From Helicobacter didelphidarum (GTDB lineage Bacteria; Campylobacterota; Campylobacteria; Campylobacterales; Helicobacteraceae), in NCBI RefSeq assembly GCF_003364195.1, contig NZ_NXLQ01000003.1, forward strand, positions 62,001 to 126,000: a stretch of DNA of 64,000 nucleotides. Reading direction: 5' to 3'. Below the pieces are notes generated by a model. It did not search any database. It was not told the origin of the DNA and saw only the letters and a program-made list of their open reading frames with translations. Below, in pieces: positions 19,284 to 29,233 of the stretch (position 1 is its first letter; every line of letters starts with the position of its first letter). The translations under genes and the position numbers were made by a program.

Positions 19284-19832
19284 ATGCATTTTTTTAAAAA
19301 TAAACAAATATGGATGAAAGTGCATGTTTATTTAAGTCTATTTTTTCTTCCAGTAGCTTTGCTTTACGCACTAACAGGTGCACTTTATCTATTTGATATT
19401 CGCGAAGAAGCAGGGGCAAATATTACTGAATTTCGTGTGGAATCTATTGAAAAAGGACGGGAAAAAGAAACTATATTGCATGAGTTGGTAACACGAAATA
19501 TTCGCATACCCGATAATACAAATATAAAAAATATGCGTGGGAATCTTAGCATGGGTTCAATCGCTTATAGTATTACACTTATGAAAGATAAAGAGGGGTA
19601 TAAAATTCGTGTGGTTAATCGTAGTTTGTATGGAATCTTATTACTCATGCACAAAGGCAAGGGGAAATTTTATTTTGATATTATTGCTGTTGGCTTTGCA
19701 CTTTCTCTTGCGATATTCTATTTAAGTGGCTTAGTTATGACTTCATTTTGTAAGAAAAAACGCAAAAATGCGTTGATAACTTTTTGTTTAGGATTGGTTA
19801 TCACTATATTCATGATTTATTTAAGTATTTAA
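19284..19832 (+). CDS. PepSY-associated TM-helix domain protein
   Basis: The 182-residue inner-membrane protein has WMKVHVYLSLFFLPVALLYALTG at residue 10, a typical first helix of PepSY-TM proteins with the conserved His. A periplasmic stretch follows (about 40-118), then GILLLMHKGKGKFYFDIIAVGFALSLAIFYLSGLVM, whose HKG and long helix are also family hallmarks. A final helix ends ITIFMIYLSI. Such proteins are often involved in iron or haem reduction and uptake, but no partner gene is adjacent, so the role is inferred weakly. The unusual leader suggests regulation. Confidence 0.7.
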   Translation: MHFFKNKQIWMKVHVYLSLFFLPVALLYALTGALYLFDIREEAGANITEFRVESIEKGREKETILHELVTRNIRIPDNTNIKNMRGNLSMGSIAYSITLMKDKEGYKIRVVNRSLYGILLLMHKGKGKFYFDIIAVGFALSLAIFYLSGLVMTSFCKKKRKNALITFCLGLVITIFMIYLSI

Positions 19833-19898
19833 GGCTAAAGAATCCTTATTTTACAGATTTTACTCAAACAGTAAACAAAATCTTTACTAATCTTTTGA

Positions 19899-19904
19899 TA
19901 TGAT
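19899..19904 (+). promoter_or_regulatory. Extended -10 promoter of argH
   Basis: TG-A-TATGAT lies 50 bases upstream of the argH ATG. Confidence 0.45.
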
Positions 19905-19954
19905 AAACGCTTATTAATGCATATAAAACTCAATTGCACACAAAAAGGAATACT

Positions 19955-21400
19955 ATGGCAAAGCTTTGGGCTGGAAGATTCGGTAATGATACAAGTGTCT
20001 TGCTTGATGAATTCAATGCGAGTTTGCCTTTTGACAAAAATCTATGGGAAGAAGATATACAAGGTTCTTGTGAGCACGCAAAAATGTTGTATTCTATCGG
20101 ACTTTTAGAAATACAAGAATTAGATTCTATATTAAAGGGATTAGCAGAAATTAGAGAAGAAATTGAACACAATAAATTTCTTTTTAATATAAAAGATGAA
20201 GATATACATATGGCTATAGAATCTGCATTGAGTCAAAAGATAGGAAATGCTGGTAAAAGACTACATACTGCACGAAGTCGCAATGATCAAGTTGCACTTG
20301 ATTTTAAACTTTATTGTCGCAAGCATAATATTGCATTGCAAAGTCTTTTAAGTGAATTAATTGCAACACTTCTTCATATTGCAAAAGAACACACACACAC
20401 ACTTATGCCTGGCATGACACATTTACAACATGCACAACCAATTAGCTTTGGCTATCATCTTGTGGCATGGTGTGTTGCACTTAAGCGAGATATTGAACGA
20501 CTACAAGCAAGCTATCATAGAAGCAATGATTGTCCGCTAGGAAGTGCTGCTCTTGCTGGAACTCCTTATGGAAATGAGAGGGAGAATCTTGCAAAGAGTT
20601 TAGGTTTTACCCATGCAAGTTTGAATGCAATGGATTCTGTAAGTCAGAGAGATTTCGCACTTGACATTCTTTATGATATTGCAATGGTTATGCTTCATAT
20701 TTCACGAATAGCTGAAGAACTCATTATGTGGAGTAGTTATGAATTTGGATTTGTCAGTTTTTCAGATGGTTTCTCAACTGGAAGCTCGATTATGCCTCAA
20801 AAGAAAAATCCCGATGTAGCAGAGCTTTTGCGTGGAAAAAGTGGGAGAGCGTATGGCAATCTTATGGCATTACTTACCACAATGAAAGCTCTGCCTTTAG
20901 CATATAATAAAGATATGCAAGAGGATAAAGAGGGAGTATTTGATTCTATTCAAACAGCATATATTAGTCTAAAAATTCTAACACAAAGCCTCAAAGAGCT
21001 TCAGATTAACAAAGAAAATATGTTAAAAATGTGCCAAAAAGGACATTTAGTCGCCACGGATTTAGCAGATTTTTTAGTGCAAGAATGTAACATTCCTTTT
21101 CGCCAAGCTCATCATATCACAGGTATTTGTGTCCGATATGCGGAAACACAATCCAAAGATCTTAGTAAAATTAACCCCAACGATTTAGAATTAATTTTAC
21201 AACAAGAGATTATAAAACTAAAACAAGATTCTACACAAGAACAGTCTATAAGGCTCGATAATCTCACTGGTGAGAATCTTACTCAAGTATTGGATTTAGA
21301 AAATTCTATGCAAAAGCGAAATAGTCTTGGTGGATGTGCAAGTGCAGAAGTAAAACGACAAATTCATGTTTTAGAACAATGGTTGCACAAAATTTCATAG
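19955..21400 (+). CDS. argH: Argininosuccinate lyase
   Basis: ArgH cleaves argininosuccinate to arginine and fumarate. The start is ATG 19955, preceded by AAAAGGAA; the in-frame ATG 21 bases earlier has no ribosome site. The 481-residue protein has KLWAGRF at the N-terminus and [18 protein letters not shown] near 101. It also has [19 protein letters not shown] near 150 and the fumarase/lyase signature [19 protein letters not shown] near 274. It is slightly longer than usual (~460) because of a polar segment near residues 395-440. A seven-unit AC repeat at 20389-20402 encodes HTHT. It is isolated from other arg genes. Confidence 0.96.
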   Translation: MAKLWAGRFGNDTSVLLDEFNASLPFDKNLWEEDIQGSCEHAKMLYSIGLLEIQELDSILKGLAEIREEIEHNKFLFNIKDEDIHMAIESALSQKIGNAGKRLHTARSRNDQVALDFKLYCRKHNIALQSLLSELIATLLHIAKEHTHTLMPGMTHLQHAQPISFGYHLVAWCVALKRDIERLQASYHRSNDCPLGSAALAGTPYGNERENLAKSLGFTHASLNAMDSVSQRDFALDILYDIAMVMLHISRIAEELIMWSSYEFGFVSFSDGFSTGSSIMPQKKNPDVAELLRGKSGRAYGNLMALLTTMKALPLAYNKDMQEDKEGVFDSIQTAYISLKILTQSLKELQINKENMLKMCQKGHLVATDLADFLVQECNIPFRQAHHITGICVRYAETQSKDLSKINPNDLELILQQEIIKLKQDSTQEQSIRLDNLTGENLTQVLDLENSMQKRNSLGGCASAEVKRQIHVLEQWLHKIS

Positions 21401-21819
21401 ATTGAAAAAATCAAAATAATAAATTTAGGATAACCTTAATCTCTCTGTTTCTCAATAATCTTAAAGTTTCAAACCCTAATAATATTAAAGATTACTCTGG
21501 GCTTAAGTTTCACTTTTTATTTTTTAACCTCATGTAAAATCCGCATAACATTATTTGCTTACCATAGATTTACCTAGATTTACTAGAATCCACACTGCTT
21601 ACAACTTTCTTAAAAAATTTCAAATTCTTAATTATAAAATACTTAAAGTATAATTTTTAGAATCCCCAAAGGATAAAAATGATAGAATCCAAATAAGATT
21701 ACAGCATATAAATCATGTTATTCTTACATTCTCTAAAATTAAGAAACTAGCACCTAGAATGAATAGAAAGTAATCATAAAATAATCACGATAAAACAAAA
21801 AATTAAAGAAAGGCAAAAA
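21401..21819. other. 419-base intergenic region
   Basis: AT-rich spacer downstream of argH. A TATAAT at 21649-21654 could be the promoter of the DUF2156 gene, with a leader of about 155 bases. The heptamer-like AGAATCC words occur three times (near 21586, 21659 and 21683). No ORF or structured RNA was recognised. Confidence 0.45.
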
Positions 21820-22758
21820 ATGATAAATCAATATTATCACGAAGAGTATCCACAGAATTTAACATATAACGACATCGTCTTTAAAGAGATTGGATTAGAA
21901 GATAGATCAATCATAGTGCGTTATTTAAACCAAGATAATTTTATGATTTCTGATATTTCATTTGGAAATCTTTTTATATGGAGGCTGGCTCGTAGAATTA
22001 GATTTGCGATTATTAGTGATTGTTTGGTAATTGAAACAACATATAGTGGAAAAACACCATTTATTTTTTTTCCTATTGGCACAGGAGATAAACTTTCTTG
22101 TTTGCGACTTTTAAAAAAATATTACAATTCACTTGGATTTCCATTAGAATTTCATTCTCTTGAGAAACATAATTTAGAAATCCTTATGAATGTTTTTGAT
22201 GAAAAAAATATAGAATCTAAAATGAATCGAGACAGAAGCGATTATATTTATTTAACACAAAATCTTATTGATCTTGCAGGAAGAAAATATCATAAAAAGA
22301 AAAATCATCTCAATCGATTTTTTGAAGAATATGAAGGATTTAGTTTCGAAGAAATTGGGGATTCTAATTTAGTAGAGCTACAAGATACTTGGAATCTTTG
22401 GAGTAGAGATTCCAACGATGATGGATTGGTAAATGAAAGTAATGGGATAAAAAGTGTTTTTGAAAATTATAATGCACTACATTTCCGTGGTGGATTATTG
22501 CGTTTTAATAACCAAATTATCGCTTTTAGTTTTGGTGAAGTTATTTCGGATAATCTTTGCATTATTCATATTGAAAAAGCAAATATACTTTATCGCGGAG
22601 CATATCAGGCAATCAATCAACAACTTTTACAACATTGCTTTAATCAAATCAAATATGCCAATCGCGAGGAAGATTTGGGGATTGAGGGATTAAGAAAAGC
22701 AAAACTATCTTATAATCCAGATATTATTTTGGAGAAATATGAAGCTATTGTTAAATAA
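21820..22758 (+). CDS. DUF2156 domain protein (GNAT-like, phosphatidylglycerol lysyltransferase C-terminal type)
   Basis: This 312-residue cytoplasmic protein matches the stand-alone DUF2156 family. It has SDISFGNLFIWR near residue 45, then YHKKKNHLNRFFEEYEGF near 165 and GGLLRFNNQIIAFSFGE near 225. It ends in the hallmark ANREEDLGIEGLRKAKLSYNP. The domain is a double GNAT fold. Related enzymes transfer aminoacyl groups from tRNA to lipids or peptides, but stand-alone versions are uncharacterised. AAAGGCA precedes the ATG. The gene is followed by a membrane GT-C-like protein, so an envelope role is possible. Confidence 0.8.
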   Translation: MINQYYHEEYPQNLTYNDIVFKEIGLEDRSIIVRYLNQDNFMISDISFGNLFIWRLARRIRFAIISDCLVIETTYSGKTPFIFFPIGTGDKLSCLRLLKKYYNSLGFPLEFHSLEKHNLEILMNVFDEKNIESKMNRDRSDYIYLTQNLIDLAGRKYHKKKNHLNRFFEEYEGFSFEEIGDSNLVELQDTWNLWSRDSNDDGLVNESNGIKSVFENYNALHFRGGLLRFNNQIIAFSFGEVISDNLCIIHIEKANILYRGAYQAINQQLLQHCFNQIKYANREEDLGIEGLRKAKLSYNPDIILEKYEAIVK

Positions 22759-22783
22759 ATGCTTTACTGCAAAATAATGTTGT

Positions 22784-22789
22784 TATACT
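22784..22789 (+). promoter_or_regulatory. Extended -10 before the GT-C-like gene
   Basis: TG-T-TATACT lies 60 bases upstream of ATG 22849. Confidence 0.35.
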
Positions 22790-22848
22790 TATTTCATTAT
22801 GACTATGATTTATGAATTAAAATGGAGCTTAAACAATTAGGATATTAT

Positions 22849-24165
22849 ATGTCTCTTAACAACACACTTACAGATACAATAAATGCTTCCCATACTTCTT
22901 CAGTCAATGTATCACATATCTTAAACATAAAATCTAAAAATTTCTTTGAATCTTACAATCCTCTTTTTCGCACACACTTATTTTTTTGTATTTTACTTCT
23001 GCTTGATTTTTTACTTTTATTTTTTATGGTTAGTGAAATAAGTATTTATAGCAAAGAAGCTGAAGAATTTTTTGAAAATAATAAATTCTCATACCATCTT
23101 GCAAATCTTGGGGTTACATATATAAATTACTTTTTTCAAGACCCATTACTCAATGATTATGGTTTGCGATTGCCTTTTATATTTATCCATATATGTAGTT
23201 GTATTGTCATGTATAATATTGGACTTTTAGTATTAACAAAACCAAATGACGCATTATTATGTGTTTTAATATTTATGATGATACCTGGCATAAATCTTGA
23301 GGCATTAATTGTTTCAAATGTAGAAATTATTACACTGGTTTCCCTTATGCTTGTATACTATCAGTTGCGTTTTAATAGAATCCTATATGCACCCCTAATA
23401 TTCGTTATATTCTTAGATTCTGGGGGTGCGATTTTATGTCTAGCTCTTTTCTTTTACGCACTTTTTCATCGTAAACCAAAAACCCTTGTATTTTCAGTCA
23501 TTTGTTTTGGTATTAATATGTCAATTTTTACACCAATATCTGGTGTTCCACACTCTTATTTTCTTGATATTATTGGGCTTTTAGCAATTCTCTTTACACC
23601 TATTTTATTTGTATATTATGTAGCAATTCTTTATAATTATACTTTTCACAATAAACCAACACTTCTTAACCTTATTCCATTTATTGGTTTTATCTTTATC
23701 TTCCTGCTTTCTACAAGGCAACAAATTCGCATTGAAAGTTTTTTACCTGAACTAAGTGTTGGATTACCTCTTTTTGTGCAAAAAGTGCTTTTTAATATTC
23801 GTTGCCGTTTACCACAATTTCGTTCTCGTTATGTATTGCGTTTATGTCTTGTTGTTATCTTTTTATTGCTTGGGGACATTATTTTATTTGGAAATAAAAT
23901 CACATACTATTTTGTAAAAAATAAAAATTTTGCCTACTCATTCTATGGTGCAAAAGAAATTGCAAAACAACTATATGCACAAGGTATAACCTCCATTGAG
24001 ATTCCACACCATGAATTAAATTTACGATTAAAGTTTTATGGAATCAATGCTAAAGAGAGTGAAACACGACCGGCATTAAAACTTATTCAAGCAAATTACG
24101 GAAAAATTCATGTTGAGTATTGTGGTATGATTATTGCACAATATGCGATTGTAAAAAATCAGTAA
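22849..24165 (+). CDS. Polytopic membrane protein resembling GT-C glycosyltransferases (family 39 type)
   Basis: The start is ATG 22849 because AGGA lies 8 bases before it; an ATG at 22822 has none. The 438-residue protein has about ten membrane helices. After the first helix comes a loop with acidic residues (SEISIYSKEAEEFF) and then YGLRLPFIFIHICSCIVMYN. This order (acidic first loop, then Y-x-x-R-x-P-F-I) resembles ArnT/PMT-type lipid-phosphate-sugar transferases. The last ~60 residues form a soluble tail. The substrate is unknown. It follows the DUF2156 gene by 90 bases. Confidence 0.55.
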   Translation: MSLNNTLTDTINASHTSSVNVSHILNIKSKNFFESYNPLFRTHLFFCILLLLDFLLLFFMVSEISIYSKEAEEFFENNKFSYHLANLGVTYINYFFQDPLLNDYGLRLPFIFIHICSCIVMYNIGLLVLTKPNDALLCVLIFMMIPGINLEALIVSNVEIITLVSLMLVYYQLRFNRILYAPLIFVIFLDSGGAILCLALFFYALFHRKPKTLVFSVICFGINMSIFTPISGVPHSYFLDIIGLLAILFTPILFVYYVAILYNYTFHNKPTLLNLIPFIGFIFIFLLSTRQQIRIESFLPELSVGLPLFVQKVLFNIRCRLPQFRSRYVLRLCLVVIFLLLGDIILFGNKITYYFVKNKNFAYSFYGAKEIAKQLYAQGITSIEIPHHELNLRLKFYGINAKESETRPALKLIQANYGKIHVEYCGMIIAQYAIVKNQ

Positions 24166-24286
24166 ATACGCAAGTTAGTATTACAGATTTTCTTTTTGAT
24201 TATGAATCGAGAATCTTGTTTAATTCAAGTTTGATGAATTATCTAAAAGATTCCCATAAAAAAACAAAGAATCAACTAAAATTAAG

Positions 24287-24292
24287 TATAAT
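24287..24292 (+). promoter_or_regulatory. -10 element of dapA
   Basis: A perfect TATAAT lies 32 bases before the dapA ATG, leaving a leader of about 25 bases with AAAAGGA. Confidence 0.45.
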
Positions 24293-24324
24293 ACTAATTT
24301 GACTTTTATAGCAAAAGGATCTTT

Positions 24325-25206
24325 ATGCCAATAGGTGCTATGAGTGCATTAATCACGCCATTTAAAAATGGTAAAATTGATACACAAAGTTATGAATATT
24401 TGATCAAAAGACAAATACAATATGGCATGGACGCATGTGTTCCAGCAGGAACAACCGGTGAAAGTGCTACAATGAGTCATAACGAACATAAAGAATGTAT
24501 TGAAATTGCAGTTCAGACATGTAAAAACACAAAAGTGAAAGTTCTAGCAGGAGCTGGTAGCAATAATACTATTGAGGCAATCGAGCTTGCTCAATTTGCA
24601 CAAAAGTGTGGTGCAGACGCCATACTCTCTGTTGTTCCTTATTACAATAAACCAACGCAAGAAGGTTTATATCGACATTATAAAGCTATTGCTGAATCTA
24701 TTGAAATTCCAGTTATGCTCTATAATGTGCCTTCACGAACAGGTGTTGGACTTGAAGTTGCAACAATATTAAAACTCTTTCATGAAGTCAAGAATATTTA
24801 TGCGATTAAAGAAGCAAGTGGTTCATTGGAACGCGTATATGCGATGATTCGGGGCGATTCGAATTTAAAGATTCTGAGTGGTGATGATATGTTAAATTTC
24901 AACATATTATCCTTAGGTGGTCAAGGTGTGATTTCGGTAACCGGTAATCTTTTCCCACAAGAGATTGCAGATCTCTGCCATTTTGCAATGAAACAAAATT
25001 TTACTGAAAGTTTAGCTCTTTCTAATAAACTTTATGATATAAATGAAGCATTGTTTTATCAGAGCAATCCTATTCCAATAAAGGCAGCTATGTATCTACA
25101 AGGACTTATCCCAACGCTAGAGTATAGGTTGCCATTATGTGAGCCAAGCAAAGAATGTATGGAAATGCTAGAAAAAACTTTAGAAAAATATGAGGTGAAA
25201 AAATGA
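24325..25206 (+). CDS. dapA: 4-hydroxy-tetrahydrodipicolinate synthase
   Basis: DapA condenses pyruvate with aspartate semialdehyde, the first committed step to diaminopimelate and lysine. The 293-residue TIM barrel has [14 protein letters not shown] near residue 44 and [15 protein letters not shown] near 76. The catalytic Tyr is in [11 protein letters not shown] (about 134), and the Schiff-base Lys is in [14 protein letters not shown] (about 162). SGDDMLNF and [11 protein letters not shown] follow. AAAAGGA precedes the ATG. It overlaps the next gene by four bases (ATGA), so the two are translationally coupled. Confidence 0.97.
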   Translation: MPIGAMSALITPFKNGKIDTQSYEYLIKRQIQYGMDACVPAGTTGESATMSHNEHKECIEIAVQTCKNTKVKVLAGAGSNNTIEAIELAQFAQKCGADAILSVVPYYNKPTQEGLYRHYKAIAESIEIPVMLYNVPSRTGVGLEVATILKLFHEVKNIYAIKEASGSLERVYAMIRGDSNLKILSGDDMLNFNILSLGGQGVISVTGNLFPQEIADLCHFAMKQNFTESLALSNKLYDINEALFYQSNPIPIKAAMYLQGLIPTLEYRLPLCEPSKECMEMLEKTLEKYEVKK

Positions 25207-26006
25207 ATACAAGTTTGACAAATACAACAGAATATATGAAAGGTAAAACACTTGTTATAAGTGGTGCAACACGAGGGATAGGCAAGGCAATTTTATATAA
25301 ATTCGCACAAAATGGTGTAAATGTGGCTTTCACTTACAACAAAAATGAAGAAGAAGCACAAAAAATAATCCAGGATGTAGAATCTAATTACAAGATCAAA
25401 GCACGTGCTTATCCGCTTAATGTGCTTGAACCAGAGCAGTATATCGGGCTATATGAGGCTATTGACAAAGACTTTGAACGGGTGGATTTTTTTATTTCCA
25501 ATGCGATTATTTATGGACGCAGTGTTGTGGGAGGATTTGCACCATTTATGCGTCTCAAACCAAAGGGATTAAACAATATTTATACAGCAACCGTGCTTGC
25601 TTTTGTTGTGGGAGCACAAGAGGCAGTAAAACGAATGCAGAAAGTGGGTGGTGGAAATATTGTTACATTAAGTTCAACAGGGAATCTCGTTTATATGCCA
25701 AATTACGCTGGGCATGGAAATTCTAAAAATGCTGTTGAAACAATAGTAAAATATGCTGCACAAGATTTAGGTCAATTTAATATCCGTGTGAATGCTGTAA
25801 GTGGTGGACCAATCGATACCGATGCACTTAGAGCATTTCCAGATTATGATGAAGTGAAAGCGAAGGTTGAAAAACAAAGCCCCTTAAAGCGAATGGGAAC
25901 ACCAAAGGATTTGGCTGGAGCGACATTTTTCTTGTGTGATAATACCCAAAGTGGATGGCTTACAGGGCAAACAATCGTTATTGATGGTGGCACGACATTT
26001 GTATAA
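25203..26006 (+). CDS. FabL-type enoyl-ACP reductase (SDR family)
   Basis: The 267-residue Rossmann protein has the dinucleotide loop [10 protein letters not shown] at residue 20 and the catalytic pair Y168-x6-K175 ([14 protein letters not shown]). The six-residue spacing marks enoyl-ACP reductases, whereas FabG-type ketoreductases have three. The segment [20 protein letters not shown] is very like B. subtilis FabL. It probably reduces enoyl-ACP in fatty acid elongation with NAD(P)H. It is coupled to dapA by an ATGA overlap, an arrangement I also recall from Campylobacter. A second, FabI-type reductase may exist elsewhere in the genome. Confidence 0.8.
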   Translation: MNTSLTNTTEYMKGKTLVISGATRGIGKAILYKFAQNGVNVAFTYNKNEEEAQKIIQDVESNYKIKARAYPLNVLEPEQYIGLYEAIDKDFERVDFFISNAIIYGRSVVGGFAPFMRLKPKGLNNIYTATVLAFVVGAQEAVKRMQKVGGGNIVTLSSTGNLVYMPNYAGHGNSKNAVETIVKYAAQDLGQFNIRVNAVSGGPIDTDALRAFPDYDEVKAKVEKQSPLKRMGTPKDLAGATFFLCDNTQSGWLTGQTIVIDGGTTFV

Positions 26007-26127
26007 AATAACTTTAAAATTTTTATAAAGAGGGGCATTTGAAAATTGTTCTAATTAGGGGATTTAGTGTTCAAAAATATCCTAAGTTTTCTTAATATTT
26101 CAAATACTTCTACGTGTCTATTTTTGT

Positions 26128-26133
26128 TATAAT
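26128..26133 (+). promoter_or_regulatory. Extended -10 promoter of the 26.2-kb gene
   Basis: TG-T-TATAAT matches the extended consensus perfectly and would start transcription about 110 bases before the ATG. Confidence 0.45.
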
Positions 26134-26252
26134 ACCGATGTCTTTGCAAAAATAGATAGTAAGAATGACTACCGGATAGTTAATATATTGTGCAATTTGC
26201 ACAACTAACAATTATTCTACAATCTGATAAACAACTTTATTAGGACTTGGAT

Positions 26253-27746
26253 ATGAATACTACTTTATTACGTGCAATATCCAATGTGCGATATTTTTTA
26301 CAAAAACTAGACCGGTATAGAATCTATATTTATAAAGATTTTTCAAAATCTACTCATAACTCCCAAAATAACAAAAACATATTATTGCAAACCAAACAAT
26401 TAAATGATAATAACCCACAAGATTCTAATAATATAAATTATTCCAATAATTCATCATTGGTAACGCATGAAGAGTCCAGTAATCCTTTTTTCTCTAACAA
26501 TATAAAAAATACAGAGCAAAATACATTGGATTTAGGAAATCTTTTTAACACCCATAAAACTACAAATAACCAATATACCGATACTTTATCACAAAATAAT
26601 AGAGAATCTTTACAGATAGATGAGAAACATTTTGCAAGAGTATTTGGGGAAAATACCAATCTTACTTTACAAAATCAACAGAAAGACTTGAGAAAATACG
26701 AATTATCGTCAGATTCTAATCAAGGAATTTCTTTATCCCAAGATGTGATTTTAGATTCTTATTATAATAAAGATTCTCTCAACTTAGTAAAATTCTATAT
26801 GCAAGATTCTTATGCGAAACAACTTTCTAAAATCTTTAAATGGAGATTTTTTCAAAGAACAATTTGTGTTCTTCCTCCTGATTATATCACATCTGTGGAA
26901 ATTTCTATTCACAAAGATAGATTGCGAACACACAATGCAACAGATTTGCTTTGCATACTTCAAGCAAAACAGCTTAATCAAATTCCACCACATTGTGAAT
27001 ACAGATATTTTGTAAAAAATATAACAAAAGAACATATTATATTTCAGATTTTTTGTGTTGCAAAAGAAACTTTACAGAAGCATTTCATGGAGAACCAAAC
27101 TTATTTTTTGAATCCTTTCGAAATATTTTGTTCTCTTCCTCTTTTCTATCCTAATCTTACATATTATACCATTATTTTTCAAGATCAACAATCACATGCT
27201 ATTTGTCATTATATATATGGCTCTATTGATTTTTGTATGATTGAATCTCGTGAAAAATCACTACAAGATTATTTTAGCTACATTGATGTGTTAGGTGAAA
27301 TTTTCTATTGCAATTGGAGCAAAGATCATGATAATAGTTATGAGTTTGTTAATATAGAATCTTGTTTTCATATATCGTTTGAATCTTGCCTTAAAATACT
27401 TTCATTGAATCACCTTTATGCAAAATCTCTGCAACAAAGTTTTTTCCCAAAAGATTTTTATACACTACGTACAAAAATAAAAATTCTTGCTCTAGGTGCA
27501 TTTTGTGTTCTTGGATTCTCCCTGTTAAACTTTTTATTTGAAACTTATCAATATTATGATTTTATAATTACACAAGAAGAGGAGCATCACATTGACCTTG
27601 ATGCTAAAATGTATAAAAAGCAAACCTACCCTTCAATGTATGAAAGAATTTATGAAACAATACTTAAAGAAAAAAGCCTGAATTTCCATCTACAAAGTAA
27701 ATACATACAAACAAAAGACACTCAAAAATGGGAAATAACACCATAG
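26253..27746 (+). CDS. Hypothetical protein with low-complexity N-terminus and single late membrane helix
   Basis: Not recognised. AGGA is too close to TTG 26247 and correctly spaced for ATG 26253, so that start is used, giving 497 residues. Residues ~30-190 are Asn/Ser/Gln/Asp-rich and disordered (NSQNNKNILLQT, NNPQDSNNINYSNNSSL). Residues ~190-400 look folded, with many aromatics and cysteines (FFQRTICVLPPDYITSVEIS). One transmembrane helix (ILALGAFCVLGFSLLNFLF) lies near 411-429, followed by a ~65-residue charged, possibly coiled tail. The layout (large cytoplasmic part, one helix, short outer tail) resembles bitopic components of secretion or pilus machines, but no motif supports that. 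Confidence 0.5.
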   Translation: MNTTLLRAISNVRYFLQKLDRYRIYIYKDFSKSTHNSQNNKNILLQTKQLNDNNPQDSNNINYSNNSSLVTHEESSNPFFSNNIKNTEQNTLDLGNLFNTHKTTNNQYTDTLSQNNRESLQIDEKHFARVFGENTNLTLQNQQKDLRKYELSSDSNQGISLSQDVILDSYYNKDSLNLVKFYMQDSYAKQLSKIFKWRFFQRTICVLPPDYITSVEISIHKDRLRTHNATDLLCILQAKQLNQIPPHCEYRYFVKNITKEHIIFQIFCVAKETLQKHFMENQTYFLNPFEIFCSLPLFYPNLTYYTIIFQDQQSHAICHYIYGSIDFCMIESREKSLQDYFSYIDVLGEIFYCNWSKDHDNSYEFVNIESCFHISFESCLKILSLNHLYAKSLQQSFFPKDFYTLRTKIKILALGAFCVLGFSLLNFLFETYQYYDFIITQEEEHHIDLDAKMYKKQTYPSMYERIYETILKEKSLNFHLQSKYIQTKDTQKWEITP

Positions 27747-27947
27747 CTAGTAAAAGATTCCCAAAGAGAGAATCGTCATGATTCTACTGTAAGAATTCAA
27801 AGTTTATTAAATTTTTATTCAGTGCTTTTCATTGCATAAATGAAAACTGAAAAAAATGTAAAATAACCTTGACTTCAAAATATAATGAGAATAAAATACA
27901 TACATACTATTATAACAATTATTATTTTTTATAAAAAAATAAAGTCA

Positions 27948-28767
27948 ATGTTCACTTCTAATTTTAAATTTCTTATCCATATATTTAAATTTTTATCTCT
28001 TATTATCATATTGGAATTTTTATTTTGTTGTGCAAATCCGTAACAAAATAAAAACATCAAACCATTTGTTATCGCAAACAAACAAGATACTTTTAATTTT
28101 GATGAATTTATTAAGCAAATTATACAATATGACATTGTTATCATTGGTGAAGAGCATGATAATATGCAACAATACTTAACACAAGCAAAGATTATCCAAG
28201 CATTGGCAGAACAAAAAATATTAATATTGCACTTGAAATGATTAGCACCAATAAACAAAATGTTGTTAATAAGGCAAAGATAAACCAAGATAATATTGCA
28301 CCAAGTGAGCTACAAAGCATAATTCAATGGGGCAGAAATAGGACCATAAACACTATAAATACCTTATTGATACAGCATTTTACTTAAAGATAGGGTTACT
28401 AGGCAGGAATCTTTCTCGTGATGAGATAAATACTCTTTATTTGGGTGTAGAACCTCTGAAAAATATTAGTTCAACAACTTCACAGGTCAAAGCTTAAAAA
28501 ATATATCAAGAAATCCCATAATATCAATGATAACTCCTTACTTGAAAAGCTTGTTGCATTCAAAGCAAGGTATAATATTAATTACCAGAAAGTATCATGC
28601 ATGCAAAAATGGGGGTGTCACTACGCATAGAAGATTTTAAACATCATACAACCAGAAGTAAAAATCTCGAAAATAAAAGTGTTGTAGTAATAATTTTTGA
28701 TTCTATAAAAAATAATACAAATTCAAAAATAAATAATATCTATATGTATAAAAGTTTTATTCTTTAA
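27948..28767 (+). pseudogene. Decayed ChaN-family (haem-binding) lipoprotein gene
   Basis: From ATG 27948 the frame encodes a lipoprotein signal ending LEFLFCCANP but stops at TAA 28041. The same frame continues with YDIVIIGEEHDNMQQYLTQA and IIQAL, the GE-x-HDN motif of ChaN/DUF399 haem-binding proteins, until a frameshift near 28218. The next frame resumes INIALEMISTNKQNVVNK. After another shift near 28340 comes WNHKHYKYLIDTAFYLKIGL then LGRNLSRDEIN, and a last fragment reads IMHAKMGVSLRIEDF and ends at 28767. All pieces are collinear with one family member. At least one stop and two or more frameshifts make it non-functional. Functional relatives are iron-regulated outer-membrane lipoproteins used with haem receptors. 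Confidence 0.75.
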
Positions 28768-29233
28768 TAATTGCAGAATTAATACAGGCAATATACCAAA
28801 TATAACCACCTTGTAAATAATTTAGCCCAGAACATTTTGGAAATTCTAGGAATATAATATTATTCTATTAAAATAGCAAAGATTCTAAAAATTCTGCTAT
28901 GATTTCTAGAAAATTTTTCAAAAATACAAATCTTTTTTCTTAGTGGTAACACACTACACAACAAAAGTTGAATATACAGTAAAGCATTGAAGCATACACT
29001 TGGAACAAGCTTACGAAATAATATTAGTGAATTTACATAAGGCATAAATCCTAATCCATAAAAAATAATGAGTTTAGCACACAATAACCAAAAAAGGAAA
29101 GAATATAGTAAAAATTACATTGGGCTATAAAGATTCTCACTTTGCTTTTTTTAAGGAATAAAATAGCAAAGTGAGGATTCCAAAAAGTTGTGGCATTATG
29201 TCAAGAGGTATTGCCTCAAGGAGTTTGTAATGA
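28768..29233. other. 466-base region downstream of lpxC; possible membrane-protein fragment
   Basis: A 74-residue open frame (28860-29084, minus) reads like a membrane-protein remnant (GLGFMPYVNSLILFRKLVPS). It has no ribosome site. A distant resemblance to AzlD-type permease subunits is possible but not demonstrable. The rest holds the inverted repeat described separately. I see no intact gene. Confidence 0.25.
29136..29175 (-). terminator. Inverted repeat downstream of lpxC, 11-base arms
   Basis: CTCACTTTGCT (29136-29146) and AGCAAAGTGAG (29165-29175) are exact reverse complements separated by 18 bases. It lies 60 bases beyond the lpxC stop in the direction of transcription and may end the fabD-minC-lpxC transcript. 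There is no uninterrupted T tract, and the large loop is unusual. Confidence 0.45.

Noticed and set aside
26039-26095. 18-codon ORF from TTG after the FabL-like gene with an AGGGG site
   Set aside because: Too short, rare start codon, no conserved pattern; insufficient to call a gene.
27929-28288. 119-residue minus-strand ORF
   Set aside because: It is opposite the ChaN-like remnant, whose plus-strand fragments match a protein family in order; the minus frame does not.
28860-29084. Hydrophobic 74-residue minus-strand ORF considered as an AzlD-like permease
   Set aside because: Similarity too vague, no ribosome site, no AzlC partner; listed only as a possible fragment.
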